A stretch of DNA of 10,790 nt from an uncultured Caryophanales bacterium (GTDB lineage: Bacteria > Bacillota_I > Bacilli_A > RFN20 > CAG-826). This document shows, in pieces, positions 1 through 6,343 of the stretch (positions are counted from its first letter, which is position 1; each line of letters begins with the position of its first letter). The translations under genes were made by a program, and so were the position numbers. A model generated the notes under the pieces. It saw only the letters and a program-made list of their open reading frames with translations. It searched no databases and was not told where the DNA came from. The DNA is taken from positions 1-10,790 of the forward strand of contig CAMGZN010000031.1 in the NCBI GenBank assembly GCA_946183335.1, written 5' to 3'.

Positions 1-614
1 TCTTAAATTTATCTCCTCTTTCATTCGTAAAAATTCTCGCGAAATTAAATGTTAAAGAAGTGTTCTGTGGAACGGATTTTCGTTTCGGAAAAAATCGTGA
101 AGGAACGCCAGAATTTTTAAAAAAATTTTTTGACGTAAAAGTTTGTGATCTGTTACTTGAGAACAATGAAAAAATTAGTTCTAGAGATATTAAATATCTC
201 ATCAAGCAAGGAAACATCAAAGAAGCCAATCGTTTAATGGGACATAATTATCTCATTTCTGGATCGGTGATTCATGGCCTTGGAATTGGACGAAAAATGG
301 GTGTTCGAACGATGAACATGAAACTTGCTGACTCTTACGTTATTCCAAAGTTTGGTGTGTATAAGACAATCGCTTATATAGATGGAATTCCACATCGATC
401 AATTACGAACGTTGGAGTAAAACCAACCGTCGATGATTCAAATAAAATCTCCATCGAAATTCATGTCGAAAATTATGCTGAAGAAAACTACTCTGAAACG
501 ATTCAACTAGAGTTCCTCGATTTTATTCGTGAGGAGAAGAAGTTTTCTTCTATTGAAGAACTCAAGAAACAAATCGAATCGGATATCGAGTTTGTTTTTG
601 GCTCGCAATATTAG
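1..614 (+). CDS. ribF: Bifunctional riboflavin kinase/FMN adenylyltransferase (FAD synthase), 5' end missing
   Basis: RibF phosphorylates riboflavin to FMN and adenylates FMN to FAD in the cytoplasm. The frame is open from base 3, so the gene begins upstream of the window; about 204 codons remain of a protein usually near 310 residues. Visible are the end of the N-terminal nucleotidyltransferase domain, with the family hallmark GTDFRFGKNREG (69-104), and the whole C-terminal riboflavin kinase domain. The latter has HGLGIGRKMG, FGVY, NVGVKPT, an IEIHVENY strand carrying the likely catalytic Glu, and a FIREEKKFSS tail. Two motifs are unusual. The adenylyltransferase ISSTxxR motif reads ISSRDIK (174-194). 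The kinase PTxN motif reads RTMN (306-317), keeping Thr and Asn but not Pro. The gene ends in TAG. Flavin supply fits the two FAD enzymes downstream, but this position before rpsO is ordinary for Bacillota. Identity is secure; full activity is not. Confidence 0.93.
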   Translation, partial: LNLSPLSFVKILAKLNVKEVFCGTDFRFGKNREGTPEFLKKFFDVKVCDLLLENNEKISSRDIKYLIKQGNIKEANRLMGHNYLISGSVIHGLGIGRKMGVRTMNMKLADSYVIPKFGVYKTIAYIDGIPHRSITNVGVKPTVDDSNKISIEIHVENYAEENYSETIQLEFLDFIREEKKFSSIEELKKQIESDIEFVFGSQY

Positions 615-616
615 TA

Positions 617-644
617 TTGAAATCATTTTGATTTCTTATATAAT
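617..644 (+). promoter_or_regulatory. Predicted sigma-A promoter for rpsO
   Basis: A -35 box TTGAAA (617-622) and a perfect -10 box TATAAT (639-644) are separated by 16 bases, directly after the ribF stop. Transcription should start near 650-652, giving a leader of about 80 bases before rpsO. This lets rpsO be expressed independently of ribF. Confidence 0.75.
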
Positions 645-650
645 AGTTAT

Positions 651-729
651 CGCAACTTATTCTAAGATTAGCGAGTACTCCGACGCTATTCCTGGATTAA
701 GTCAAGAATAATTTAAGGAGGGATACAAG
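651..729 (+). promoter_or_regulatory. rpsO leader, candidate S15-binding autoregulatory RNA
   Basis: The leader can fold into a three-way junction. P1 pairs TTATTCT (657-663) with AGAATAA (705-711). P2 pairs TAGCG (669-673) with CGCTA (684-688) around a 10-base loop. A short third arm pairs TGG (693-695) with TCA (702-704 read as T-C-A), placing a G-U pair next to a G-C pair. Ribosomal protein S15 is known to repress its own mRNA in several bacteria by binding three-way junctions or G-U/G-C motifs that mimic its 16S rRNA site. P1 ends four bases before the Shine-Dalgarno AAGGAGG (715-721), so S15 binding could plausibly hinder ribosome entry. The folding was done by eye; the third arm is short and the assignment is inferred. 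Confidence 0.45.
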
Positions 730-996
730 ATGTTATCCAAAGAAAAAGTCGCCGAAATCGTTAAGAAATACGGCAAGAACGAAAAGGATACCGGCTCTGT
801 CGAAGTCCAAATCGCTCTTCTCACCGAACAAATTAACGAACTCACAAAGCACCTTAAGAAAAACAAAAAAGATGCTTCTGGCAGACGTGGATTATTCGTG
901 CTTGTTGGAAAACGTCGTGGTCTACTCGATTATCTCAATCGTACCGACCGTGATGCTTACGCCAAGCTCTTAGCTGAATTATCCATTCGTAAATAA
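730..996 (+). CDS. rpsO: 30S ribosomal protein S15
   Basis: S15 binds the central-domain three-way junction of 16S rRNA and starts assembly of the 30S platform. The 88-residue product is the normal length and shows the family pattern throughout: DTGSVEVQIALL (20-31), INELTKHLKKNKKD (35-48), RRGLFVLVGKRRGLLDYLNR and the ending LAELSIRK. The start at 730 is set by a strong AAGGAGG eight bases upstream and by family length. His41 and Asp48, matching known rRNA-contact residues, are present. The usual HSRRG segment reads SGRRG, so the conserved rRNA-contact serine is glycine (Gly51). It has its own promoter at 617-644 and is followed by a terminator, so most transcripts are probably monocistronic, unlike the E. 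coli rpsO-pnp transcript. Confidence 0.98.
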   Translation: MLSKEKVAEIVKKYGKNEKDTGSVEVQIALLTEQINELTKHLKKNKKDASGRRGLFVLVGKRRGLLDYLNRTDRDAYAKLLAELSIRK

Positions 997-1009
997 GTAA
1001 AAACTTATT
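992..1009 (+). other. Hairpin enclosing the rpsO stop codon
   Basis: AATAAGT (992-998) is perfectly complementary to ACTTATT (1003-1009) around an AAAA loop. It includes the TAA stop at 994-996 and lies eight bases before the terminator stem. It is AU-rich and of modest stability; a role in mRNA 3' end protection or stop-codon context is possible but unproven. Confidence 0.35.
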
Positions 1010-1016
1010 AAAAGTT

Positions 1017-1048
1017 ACACCATACTTTGTATGGTGTTTTCTTTTTTT
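1017..1048 (+). terminator. Rho-independent terminator after rpsO
   Basis: ACACCATAC (1017-1025) and GTATGGTGT (1029-1037) form a perfect nine-base-pair stem with a TTT loop. The tract TTTCTTTTTTT (1038-1048) follows directly. This is a textbook intrinsic terminator on the + strand. It separates rpsO from pnp transcription. An upstream start for pnp at 1031 would lie inside this structure and is therefore unlikely. Confidence 0.88.
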
Positions 1049-1054
1049 AAATTC

Positions 1055-1086
1055 TTGTATTATTCATCTAACATTTATGTTAAAAT
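1055..1086 (+). promoter_or_regulatory. Predicted promoter for the pnp operon, extended -10 type
   Basis: TAAAAT (1081-1086) is preceded by TG and one base (1078-1080), matching an extended -10 element TGnTATAAT at five of six hexamer positions. A TTGTAT resembling a -35 lies at 1055-1060, but the 20-base spacing is too long, so the extended -10 may carry most of the recognition. The start would be near 1093, leaving about 28 bases of leader. A promoter is expected here because a strong terminator lies just upstream. Confidence 0.5.
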
Positions 1087-1102
1087 TTTAATAGTTTTTA
1101 AA

Positions 1103-1108
1103 AAGGAG
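1103..1108 (+). promoter_or_regulatory. Ribosome binding site that sets the pnp start
   Basis: AAGGAG lies 12 bases before the ATG at 1121. It selects this ATG over the in-frame ATG at 1031, which would add 30 residues lacking family resemblance and begin inside the terminator. Confidence 0.8.
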
Positions 1109-1120
1109 AAAAGAAAATCA

Positions 1121-3283
1121 ATGAAAAAAACATTCGAATTAGATTTCGATGGTCGCAAACTCGTTGTTGAAGCCGGTGAGATCGGTAAACAAACACGTGG
1201 TTGCGTTTTGGTGCGTTATGGCGACACTGTCGTTGCTTCCAACGTAACAATGTCCAAACACACTGTTGACTGGGATTTCTTCCCACTCAGTGTTGAGTAC
1301 CAAGAAAGAATGTATGCTGCCGGAAAGATTCCTGGTGGATTCCTTCGCAGAGAATCAAGACCAAGTTCCCACGCTATCTTAGCAAGTCGTATTACCGACA
1401 GAACTATGCGTCCACTCTTCCCAGAAGGCTTCCGTAATGAAGTTCAAGTCGTCTCCCAAGTTATGGCAGTCGACTATGATAATTCCCCAGAAATTACTGC
1501 TATGTTTGGTTCTTCATTATGCGTTTGCATCTCAGATGTTCCATTCAATGGTCCTATCGCAGGTGTCTATGTTGGTCGTGTTGATGGAAAATTAGTCATC
1601 AACCCAACAGTTGAACAACGCAAAGTTTCTGACATCGACCTCTGTGTCGCTGGTACAGAAGAAGCGATTAACATGGTTGAAGCAGGTGCTAACGAAGTTA
1701 CCGAAGAAGATATGCTTGACGCTTTAATGTTTGGTCATGAAGCCGTCAAGAAACTCTGCCGTTTCCAAAAGGAAATTATTAAGAAAATTGGTGTTGAAAA
1801 GAACAAAGACATTCAATTCAAGGTTATTCCAGAAGAATTACGTGCAGAAGTCACTGCTAAAGTTGACAAACAATTACGCAAGGCTGTCTCCACAAAAGAC
1901 AAACTTGAACGTGAAGAAAAAATTGAAGCAATTGAAAAGGAAACTGAAGCTAGTTATGCCGAAGCTGGTGCTGATGCCAAGACTGTTCAACAAGTCCATG
2001 AAATTCAAGAAGACATCGTTCACCAAGAAGTTCGCCGTTTAATTGCTGAAGATAAGATTAGACCAGATGGTCGTAAACCAGATGAACTCCGTCCACTCGA
2101 TGCTCAAGTTGATATTTTAGGCCGTAGAGTCCATGGTTCTGCGATGTTTACCCGTGGTCAAACCCAAGTTATTTCCACAACCACACTTGGACCTTTAAGT
2201 GATAAACAAATCATTGATGATTTGACACCAGAAGAATCCAAGAGATTCATGCATCACTATAACTTCCCACAATGGTGTGTTGGTGGAACCGGTAAAATCG
2301 GTGTTCTTGCTCGTCGTGAAATCGGCCATGGTGCCTTAGGTGAAAGAGCTCTCTCTTACGTTATTCCAAGCGAAGAAGAATTCCCATACACAGTGCGTGT
2401 TGTTTCTGAAGTCTATGAATCCAATGGTTCATCTTCCCAAGCTTCCATCTGTGCTGGATGTATGTCTCTTATGGCGGCTGGTGTCCCAATCCGTCGTATG
2501 GTTAGTGGTATCGCAATGGGCTTAATCTCGACAGGCTCACTTGATACAAATCCATATACAATTCTCACTGATATTCAAGGTCTTGAAGACCACTTCGGTG
2601 ATATGGACTTTAAGGTTGCTGGTACAGAAGTCGGTATTACCGCTCTTCAAATGGACATTAAGATTGCTGGTGTTACCAGAGAAGTCTTACGCGAAGCTTT
2701 AGCTCAAGCCCACAAGGCCCGTGCGGAAATCCGCGCTGTCATGAGCAAAGCCATCGCTGAACCACGTCCAGATGTTTCTGAATTTGCTCCAAAACTCGAC
2801 AAGATGCAAATTGATGTCGATAAGATCCGCGAAGTTATCGGAACCGGTGGTAAGGTCATTAATGAAATTATTGCCCAATGCGATAATGTCCAAATTGATA
2901 TCGATGATAATGGCTTAATTGTCATCTATCACATGAACCGTGAAATGATCAACAAAGCCAAGAAGATGATTGAAGACATCGTCCGTGAAGCCAAAGTTGG
3001 CGAAGTCTACGAAGGCGAAGTCACTCGTGTCGAAGAATATGGCGCATTTGTGAAATTATTCGGTACAACCGAAGGTTTATGCCACGTCTCCCGTTTAGAC
3101 TGGGGCTATGTTGCTAAGGCTAGTGACAAAGTCAAAGTCGGAGACATTTTAAAAGTTCGTGTTTGTGAAATCGATGATCACGGTAAAGTGAAAGTTTCAC
3201 ATCGTGAATTCGTCGAAAAACCAGCGGGTTATGTTGAAAAACCAGTTGTTGCTGGAAAGAAACCTGCTAAACGTCATAAATAA
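1121..3283 (+). CDS. pnp: Polyribonucleotide nucleotidyltransferase (PNPase)
   Basis: PNPase is a trimeric 3'-to-5' phosphorolytic exoribonuclease acting in cytoplasmic mRNA decay; in Bacillus-type bacteria it is a main exonuclease and associates with other decay factors. The 720 residues from ATG 1121 match the usual 700-720. Domains in order are RNase PH-like 1 (about 1-215, with YQERMYAAGKIPGGF and RPLFPEGF), a helical linker (about 240-310), and RNase PH-like 2 (about 315-545). The catalytic domain shows GSSSQAS (436-442), DIQG (484-487) and DHFGDMD (490-496), which carries the metal-binding acidic residues. A KH domain (about 560-615) has the loop IGTGGK, with Thr where Pro is usual. An S1 domain (about 626-697, GEVYEGEVTRVEEYGAFV) and a Lys-rich tail follow. 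All key residues look intact. It is the first gene of a tightly spaced operon; the next gene starts 17 bases after its stop. Confidence 0.97.
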   Translation: MKKTFELDFDGRKLVVEAGEIGKQTRGCVLVRYGDTVVASNVTMSKHTVDWDFFPLSVEYQERMYAAGKIPGGFLRRESRPSSHAILASRITDRTMRPLFPEGFRNEVQVVSQVMAVDYDNSPEITAMFGSSLCVCISDVPFNGPIAGVYVGRVDGKLVINPTVEQRKVSDIDLCVAGTEEAINMVEAGANEVTEEDMLDALMFGHEAVKKLCRFQKEIIKKIGVEKNKDIQFKVIPEELRAEVTAKVDKQLRKAVSTKDKLEREEKIEAIEKETEASYAEAGADAKTVQQVHEIQEDIVHQEVRRLIAEDKIRPDGRKPDELRPLDAQVDILGRRVHGSAMFTRGQTQVISTTTLGPLSDKQIIDDLTPEESKRFMHHYNFPQWCVGGTGKIGVLARREIGHGALGERALSYVIPSEEEFPYTVRVVSEVYESNGSSSQASICAGCMSLMAAGVPIRRMVSGIAMGLISTGSLDTNPYTILTDIQGLEDHFGDMDFKVAGTEVGITALQMDIKIAGVTREVLREALAQAHKARAEIRAVMSKAIAEPRPDVSEFAPKLDKMQIDVDKIREVIGTGGKVINEIIAQCDNVQIDIDDNGLIVIYHMNREMINKAKKMIEDIVREAKVGEVYEGEVTRVEEYGAFVKLFGTTEGLCHVSRLDWGYVAKASDKVKVGDILKVRVCEIDDHGKVKVSHREFVEKPAGYVEKPVVAGKKPAKRHK

Positions 3284-3288
3284 TTAGG

Positions 3289-3304
3289 ACATATTTAAAT
3301 ATGT
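3289..3304. promoter_or_regulatory. Perfect 16-base palindrome over the start codon of the dehydrogenase gene
   Basis: ACATATTTAAATATGT is perfectly self-complementary. It begins at the last base of the weak AGGA ribosome site (3286-3289) and covers the ATG at 3301-3303. It could act as an operator, or in RNA as a six-base-pair hairpin with a TTAA loop hiding the start codon. It is almost all A and T, so chance is a real alternative. Confidence 0.25.
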
Positions 3305-4740
3305 TTGACGTCATTGTTGTTGGTGCCGGTTGTGTTGGCGCGCTTACTGCGCGAAAGCTTTCCTCATACCAACTCAATGTCCTAGTCATAGAGAAAGAGA
3401 ACGATGTCGGTAACGCCACAAGTATGGCTAACTCCGCCATCGTTCACTCTGGCTATGATCCAGTTCCAGGAACTTTGAAAGCTAAATTCAACGTTCTTGG
3501 TAACAAGATGTATCCAGAACTTTGTCGTGACCTCGACGTACATTTTGAACAAATTGGGTCACTTACGGTGGCTCTTTATGATGAGCAAATCCCAATGCTC
3601 AAAGAACTTGCTGAACGTTCCAAACAAAACGGCGTAGAAGTTAAACTTCTTTCAAAAGAAGAAGTGCTCGAAATGGAACCAAACATTTCTCCTGATGTAA
3701 AAGGTGCACTTCTTGCTCCATCTGCAGGAATTGTTAATCCATTCACACTCGTTGTGCACGCGATGGAAAACGCAGTTGACCATGGTGTTGAGCTTCATTT
3801 AAATGAAGAAGTTAAAGAAATCAAAAGTTTACAAGAAGGATTTGAAGTTATTACTTCAAAAGGTAAATACCAAACTAAAGTTCTTATTAACTGTGCTGGT
3901 ATTTATGGAGATAAGATTCATTCCCTCATCGAACCAATTGATTACAACATCAGGGCTCGTAAAGGACAATATTTTGTCCTCGATCACTACGCCAAAGGTC
4001 TAGTGAACCACGTCATCTTTCCTCTTCCAAGTGAAAAGGGTAAAGGAATCTTGGTTTCACCAACAACAAGTGGAAACTACATTGTTGGTCCATCATCTGA
4101 ATGGAGCGATGACAAAGACCTCGTTTCCTGCGATAAACCAACGTTAGATAATGTTCGTGCCCAGGCTCAAGCCATGGTCCCGAGCATTCCATTTAACCAA
4201 GTTATTCGTATTTTCGCTGGTAACCGCCCAACTCCATCCACCCATGACTTTGTCATTGGAACCGCAAAGCAATATCCAAACTTCATTAATGCGTCTGGAA
4301 TTGAATCTCCTGGACTTGTTTCCTCTCCGGCGATTGCTGAGTATATTGTTGAAACATATGTCAGCAAAGTTTTGACTTTAGTCAAAAAAGATTCTTGGAG
4401 TGGAAAAGTTCGTCCAAGAGTTCATTTAAATGAACTAAGTGAGTCAGAACGTAACGCATTAATTAAAAAAGACCATCATTTTGGTCGAATTATTTGTAAC
4501 TGTGAAAAAGTTACTTATGGAGAAATTCTTGATGAACTCTCTCGTAGTGTTCCACCTCATAGTGTGAAGGCTCTGAAAAAGAGAACTCGTGCTGGATTTG
4601 GAAAATGCCAAGGCGGCTTCTGCCAACCTTTAGTTATCCAAATTTTAGCGGAACACTATGGCGTAATGTTCTCTGATATTAACTACGATAAGCTCGGCAG
4701 TGAAATCTGCAAATATAGCACTAAGGGGGAAGAAAAATGA
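3301..4740 (+). CDS. GlpA/LhgO-like FAD-dependent dehydrogenase with C-terminal BFD-type 2Fe-2S domain
   Basis: This 479-residue flavoprotein probably oxidises a small hydroxylated substrate such as glycerol-3-phosphate or a 2-hydroxy acid. The N-terminal Rossmann site is VVGAGCVGALTA (GxGxxG at 8-13) with the FAD-ribose acidic strand ending VLVIEKE (27-32). The NSAIVHSGYDPVPGTLKAK region (44-62) resembles the DAO/LhgO family, and a C-terminal FAD motif lies near 328-340 (INASGIESPGL). Residues about 393-460 form a Fer2-BFD domain with CxC (Cys399, Cys401) and Cys436-x4-Cys441, as in GlpA-type dehydrogenases, giving a 2Fe-2S site for electron exit. There is no signal peptide or membrane segment, so it is cytoplasmic. 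It starts 17 bases after pnp with a weak AGGA site, and its TGA stop overlaps the next ATG (ATGA), implying translational coupling. The family is sure; the substrate is not established. Confidence 0.88.
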   Translation: MFDVIVVGAGCVGALTARKLSSYQLNVLVIEKENDVGNATSMANSAIVHSGYDPVPGTLKAKFNVLGNKMYPELCRDLDVHFEQIGSLTVALYDEQIPMLKELAERSKQNGVEVKLLSKEEVLEMEPNISPDVKGALLAPSAGIVNPFTLVVHAMENAVDHGVELHLNEEVKEIKSLQEGFEVITSKGKYQTKVLINCAGIYGDKIHSLIEPIDYNIRARKGQYFVLDHYAKGLVNHVIFPLPSEKGKGILVSPTTSGNYIVGPSSEWSDDKDLVSCDKPTLDNVRAQAQAMVPSIPFNQVIRIFAGNRPTPSTHDFVIGTAKQYPNFINASGIESPGLVSSPAIAEYIVETYVSKVLTLVKKDSWSGKVRPRVHLNELSESERNALIKKDHHFGRIICNCEKVTYGEILDELSRSVPPHSVKALKKRTRAGFGKCQGGFCQPLVIQILAEHYGVMFSDINYDKLGSEICKYSTKGEEK

Positions 4741-5993
4741 TTCGTCATCGCTTAGTGATTATTGGTGGTGGCTCTGCTGGTATGGCAGCCGCCGTAAAAG
4801 CTTACGAGCTTGGAGAAAAAGATATTCTTATTCTTGAAAAGAATAACTATCTTGGTGGAATCCTCAATCAATGTATTCACAATGGTTTTGGACTTCACGA
4901 ATTTAAAGAAGAACTCACTGGTCCAGAATTCATGTCACGCTTCTCGAAGCAAGTCAATGAACTCGGGATCAAATATCGTTTAAACGCCAATGTTCTTTCG
5001 ATTAGCAAAGACAAAGTTGTTACATACTCTAGTGAAGAAGATGGTTTAGTTGAAGTTCAAGCCGACGCTATCATCTTAACAACTGGTTGTTATGAACGTA
5101 ACGCTGGTGCAATCCAGATTGCTGGTGATCGACCGGTCGGTGTTTATACCGCTGGCCAAGCACAGTTATATTTAAACTGTTACGGTTATCTTGTTGGTAA
5201 AAAGGTGTTTATCCTTGGTAGCGGTGATATTGGTTTAATCATGGCTCGAAGAATGACACTTGAAGGTGCAAAAGTCCTCGGTGTCGCGGAATTAATGCCA
5301 TATTCAGCTGGTTTAAACCGCAATATCGTCCAATGCTTACAAGATTTTAATATTCCACTTTATTTGTCTCATACTGTCAAAGAAGTGCGTGGCAAAAATC
5401 GTGTGGAAAAAGTCATCATCGCGGAAGTCGATGAGAAAATGCAGTTTATTCCAGGAACAGAAATGGAATTTGACTGCGATACACTCCTTCTCTCAGTTGG
5501 ATTAATTCCAAATAATGACTTGTTTAATAGTTTAGGAATAAAGTTTTCCAAAACTAGAGGAGCTGTTGTTAACCAAGATATGGAAACTGAGATTCCAGGT
5601 ATCTTCTCTGCTGGTAACGTGCTTCACGTTCATGACCTCGTTGACTATGTTGTTAGCGAAGCTAGAGAGGCTGCCGTTGGAGCGGTTAAATATCTCAACA
5701 ATTCAACAAAACATGCCGGTTTTGCTTACGAAATTAAACAAGGATTTGGTATTGGATATGTTGTTCCACAAGTGCTCAACATTGATGATGCTAGCGAAAA
5801 AGTATCTTTCAAATTCCGTGTTGCTAAACCATTTAAAGACATTGTGATTAACATCAAAGAAGGCGAACGCTTACTGAAGAAAATTATTAAGCCAGCAATT
5901 GTTCCTTCTGAAATGGAAATTGTCTATCTTCCAAAGGAACTCTTCCAGAAAGAAGATCATACCATTACAGTCAGCGTGGAGGAAAGAAAATGA
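4737..5993 (+). CDS. FAD/NAD(P)-dependent oxidoreductase, partner of the upstream dehydrogenase
   Basis: This 418-residue pyridine nucleotide oxidoreductase has two dinucleotide-binding sites. The FAD site is LVIIGGGSAGMAAA (GGGSAG at 10-15). The NAD(P) site is VFILGSGDIGLIMA (GSGDIG at 161-166). A second FAD motif, IPGIFSAGNVLHVHDLVDYV, lies at 286-305. It lacks the CxxxxC redox disulfide of glutathione/lipoamide reductases; Cys46 in GGILNQCIHNGFG stands alone. It resembles subunits of multi-component dehydrogenases that hand electrons from a substrate-oxidising flavoprotein to NAD(P). The 330-418 tail is beta-rich and unassigned. An AAGGGGGA-type ribosome site precedes ATG 4737, which overlaps the previous stop by ATGA; the same arrangement links it to the next gene. 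I infer it forms a complex with both neighbours. The exact electron acceptor cannot be read from sequence. Confidence 0.87.
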   Translation: MIRHRLVIIGGGSAGMAAAVKAYELGEKDILILEKNNYLGGILNQCIHNGFGLHEFKEELTGPEFMSRFSKQVNELGIKYRLNANVLSISKDKVVTYSSEEDGLVEVQADAIILTTGCYERNAGAIQIAGDRPVGVYTAGQAQLYLNCYGYLVGKKVFILGSGDIGLIMARRMTLEGAKVLGVAELMPYSAGLNRNIVQCLQDFNIPLYLSHTVKEVRGKNRVEKVIIAEVDEKMQFIPGTEMEFDCDTLLLSVGLIPNNDLFNSLGIKFSKTRGAVVNQDMETEIPGIFSAGNVLHVHDLVDYVVSEAREAAVGAVKYLNNSTKHAGFAYEIKQGFGIGYVVPQVLNIDDASEKVSFKFRVAKPFKDIVINIKEGERLLKKIIKPAIVPSEMEIVYLPKELFQKEDHTITVSVEERK

Positions 5994-6334
5994 GAGAATT
6001 AATTTGTATTAATTGCCCTCGTGGTTGTCGTTTAAAAGTCGATGACGATTTAAATGTGACCGGAAACTTTTGTCCACGCGGCGTAATTTACGCGAAAAAC
6101 GAACTCACACATCCAGTTCGTACTCTTACATCAACTGTTAAAGTACAAAGTACTTTGGAAAGGCGTTTGCCAGTGAAATCTAGTGAGCCTCTTCCAAAGG
6201 AAAAGGTCTTTGATGCGGTAAAAGAACTTGATGCTGTAACAGTCAAAGTTCCTGTTCATATTGGTGACGTAGTTATTGAAAACGTCTCCGGAACTGGTGT
6301 CAACATTGTTGCCACAAAAAATATTGAAAAATAA
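5990..6334 (+). CDS. DUF1667 four-cysteine protein, likely Fe-S subunit of the redox complex
   Basis: This 114-residue soluble protein carries four cysteines near its start: Cys6-x2-Cys9-x3-Cys13 and Cys28, within ICINCPRGCRL and NFCPRGVIYA. The spacing recalls the N-terminal 4Fe-4S site of molybdopterin oxidoreductases, so an iron-sulfur cluster is likely, though a structural zinc is possible. THPVRTLTSTVKV (40-52) and the C-terminal half match what I recall of the DUF1667 family, which typically lies beside GlpA-like and FAD/NAD oxidoreductase genes in anaerobic Bacillota and Thermotogae. The ribosome site GGAGG sits inside the end of the upstream gene and ATG 5990 overlaps that stop by ATGA. 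It probably serves as a small electron-transfer or assembly subunit; this is inferred from context, since the family has no function I can name with certainty. Confidence 0.85.
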   Translation: MRELICINCPRGCRLKVDDDLNVTGNFCPRGVIYAKNELTHPVRTLTSTVKVQSTLERRLPVKSSEPLPKEKVFDAVKELDAVTVKVPVHIGDVVIENVSGTGVNIVATKNIEK

Positions 6335-6343
6335 GGAGTAGAT

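Noticed and set aside
529..711. Open frame overlapping the ribF end and the rpsO leader
   Set aside because: It runs through ribF in another frame and across the promoter and leader, with no ribosome site or recognisable composition.
1031..1120. In-frame 30-residue N-terminal extension of PNPase from ATG 1031
   Set aside because: The ATG lies inside the terminator stem, lacks a ribosome site, and the added residues do not match the family. ATG 1121 has AAGGAG and gives the usual length.
4370..4387. TTTTGAC/GTCAAAA hairpin in the dehydrogenase gene
   Set aside because: It has a TTTA loop but no following T tract, and lies within a conserved coding frame between the FAD and 2Fe-2S domains, so it is probably chance.
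3793..4436. Repeated palindrome TTCATTTAAATGAA at 3794-3807 and 4421-4434
   Set aside because: Both copies encode the short peptide His-Leu-Asn-Glu with the same codons; the palindrome follows from that, and there is no other sign of a binding site.
3301..6334. Redox trio as a recent horizontal transfer or mobile element
   Set aside because: No transposase, integrase, terminal repeats or target duplications are seen, and base and codon use look like the flanking genes; only the gene order is unusual.
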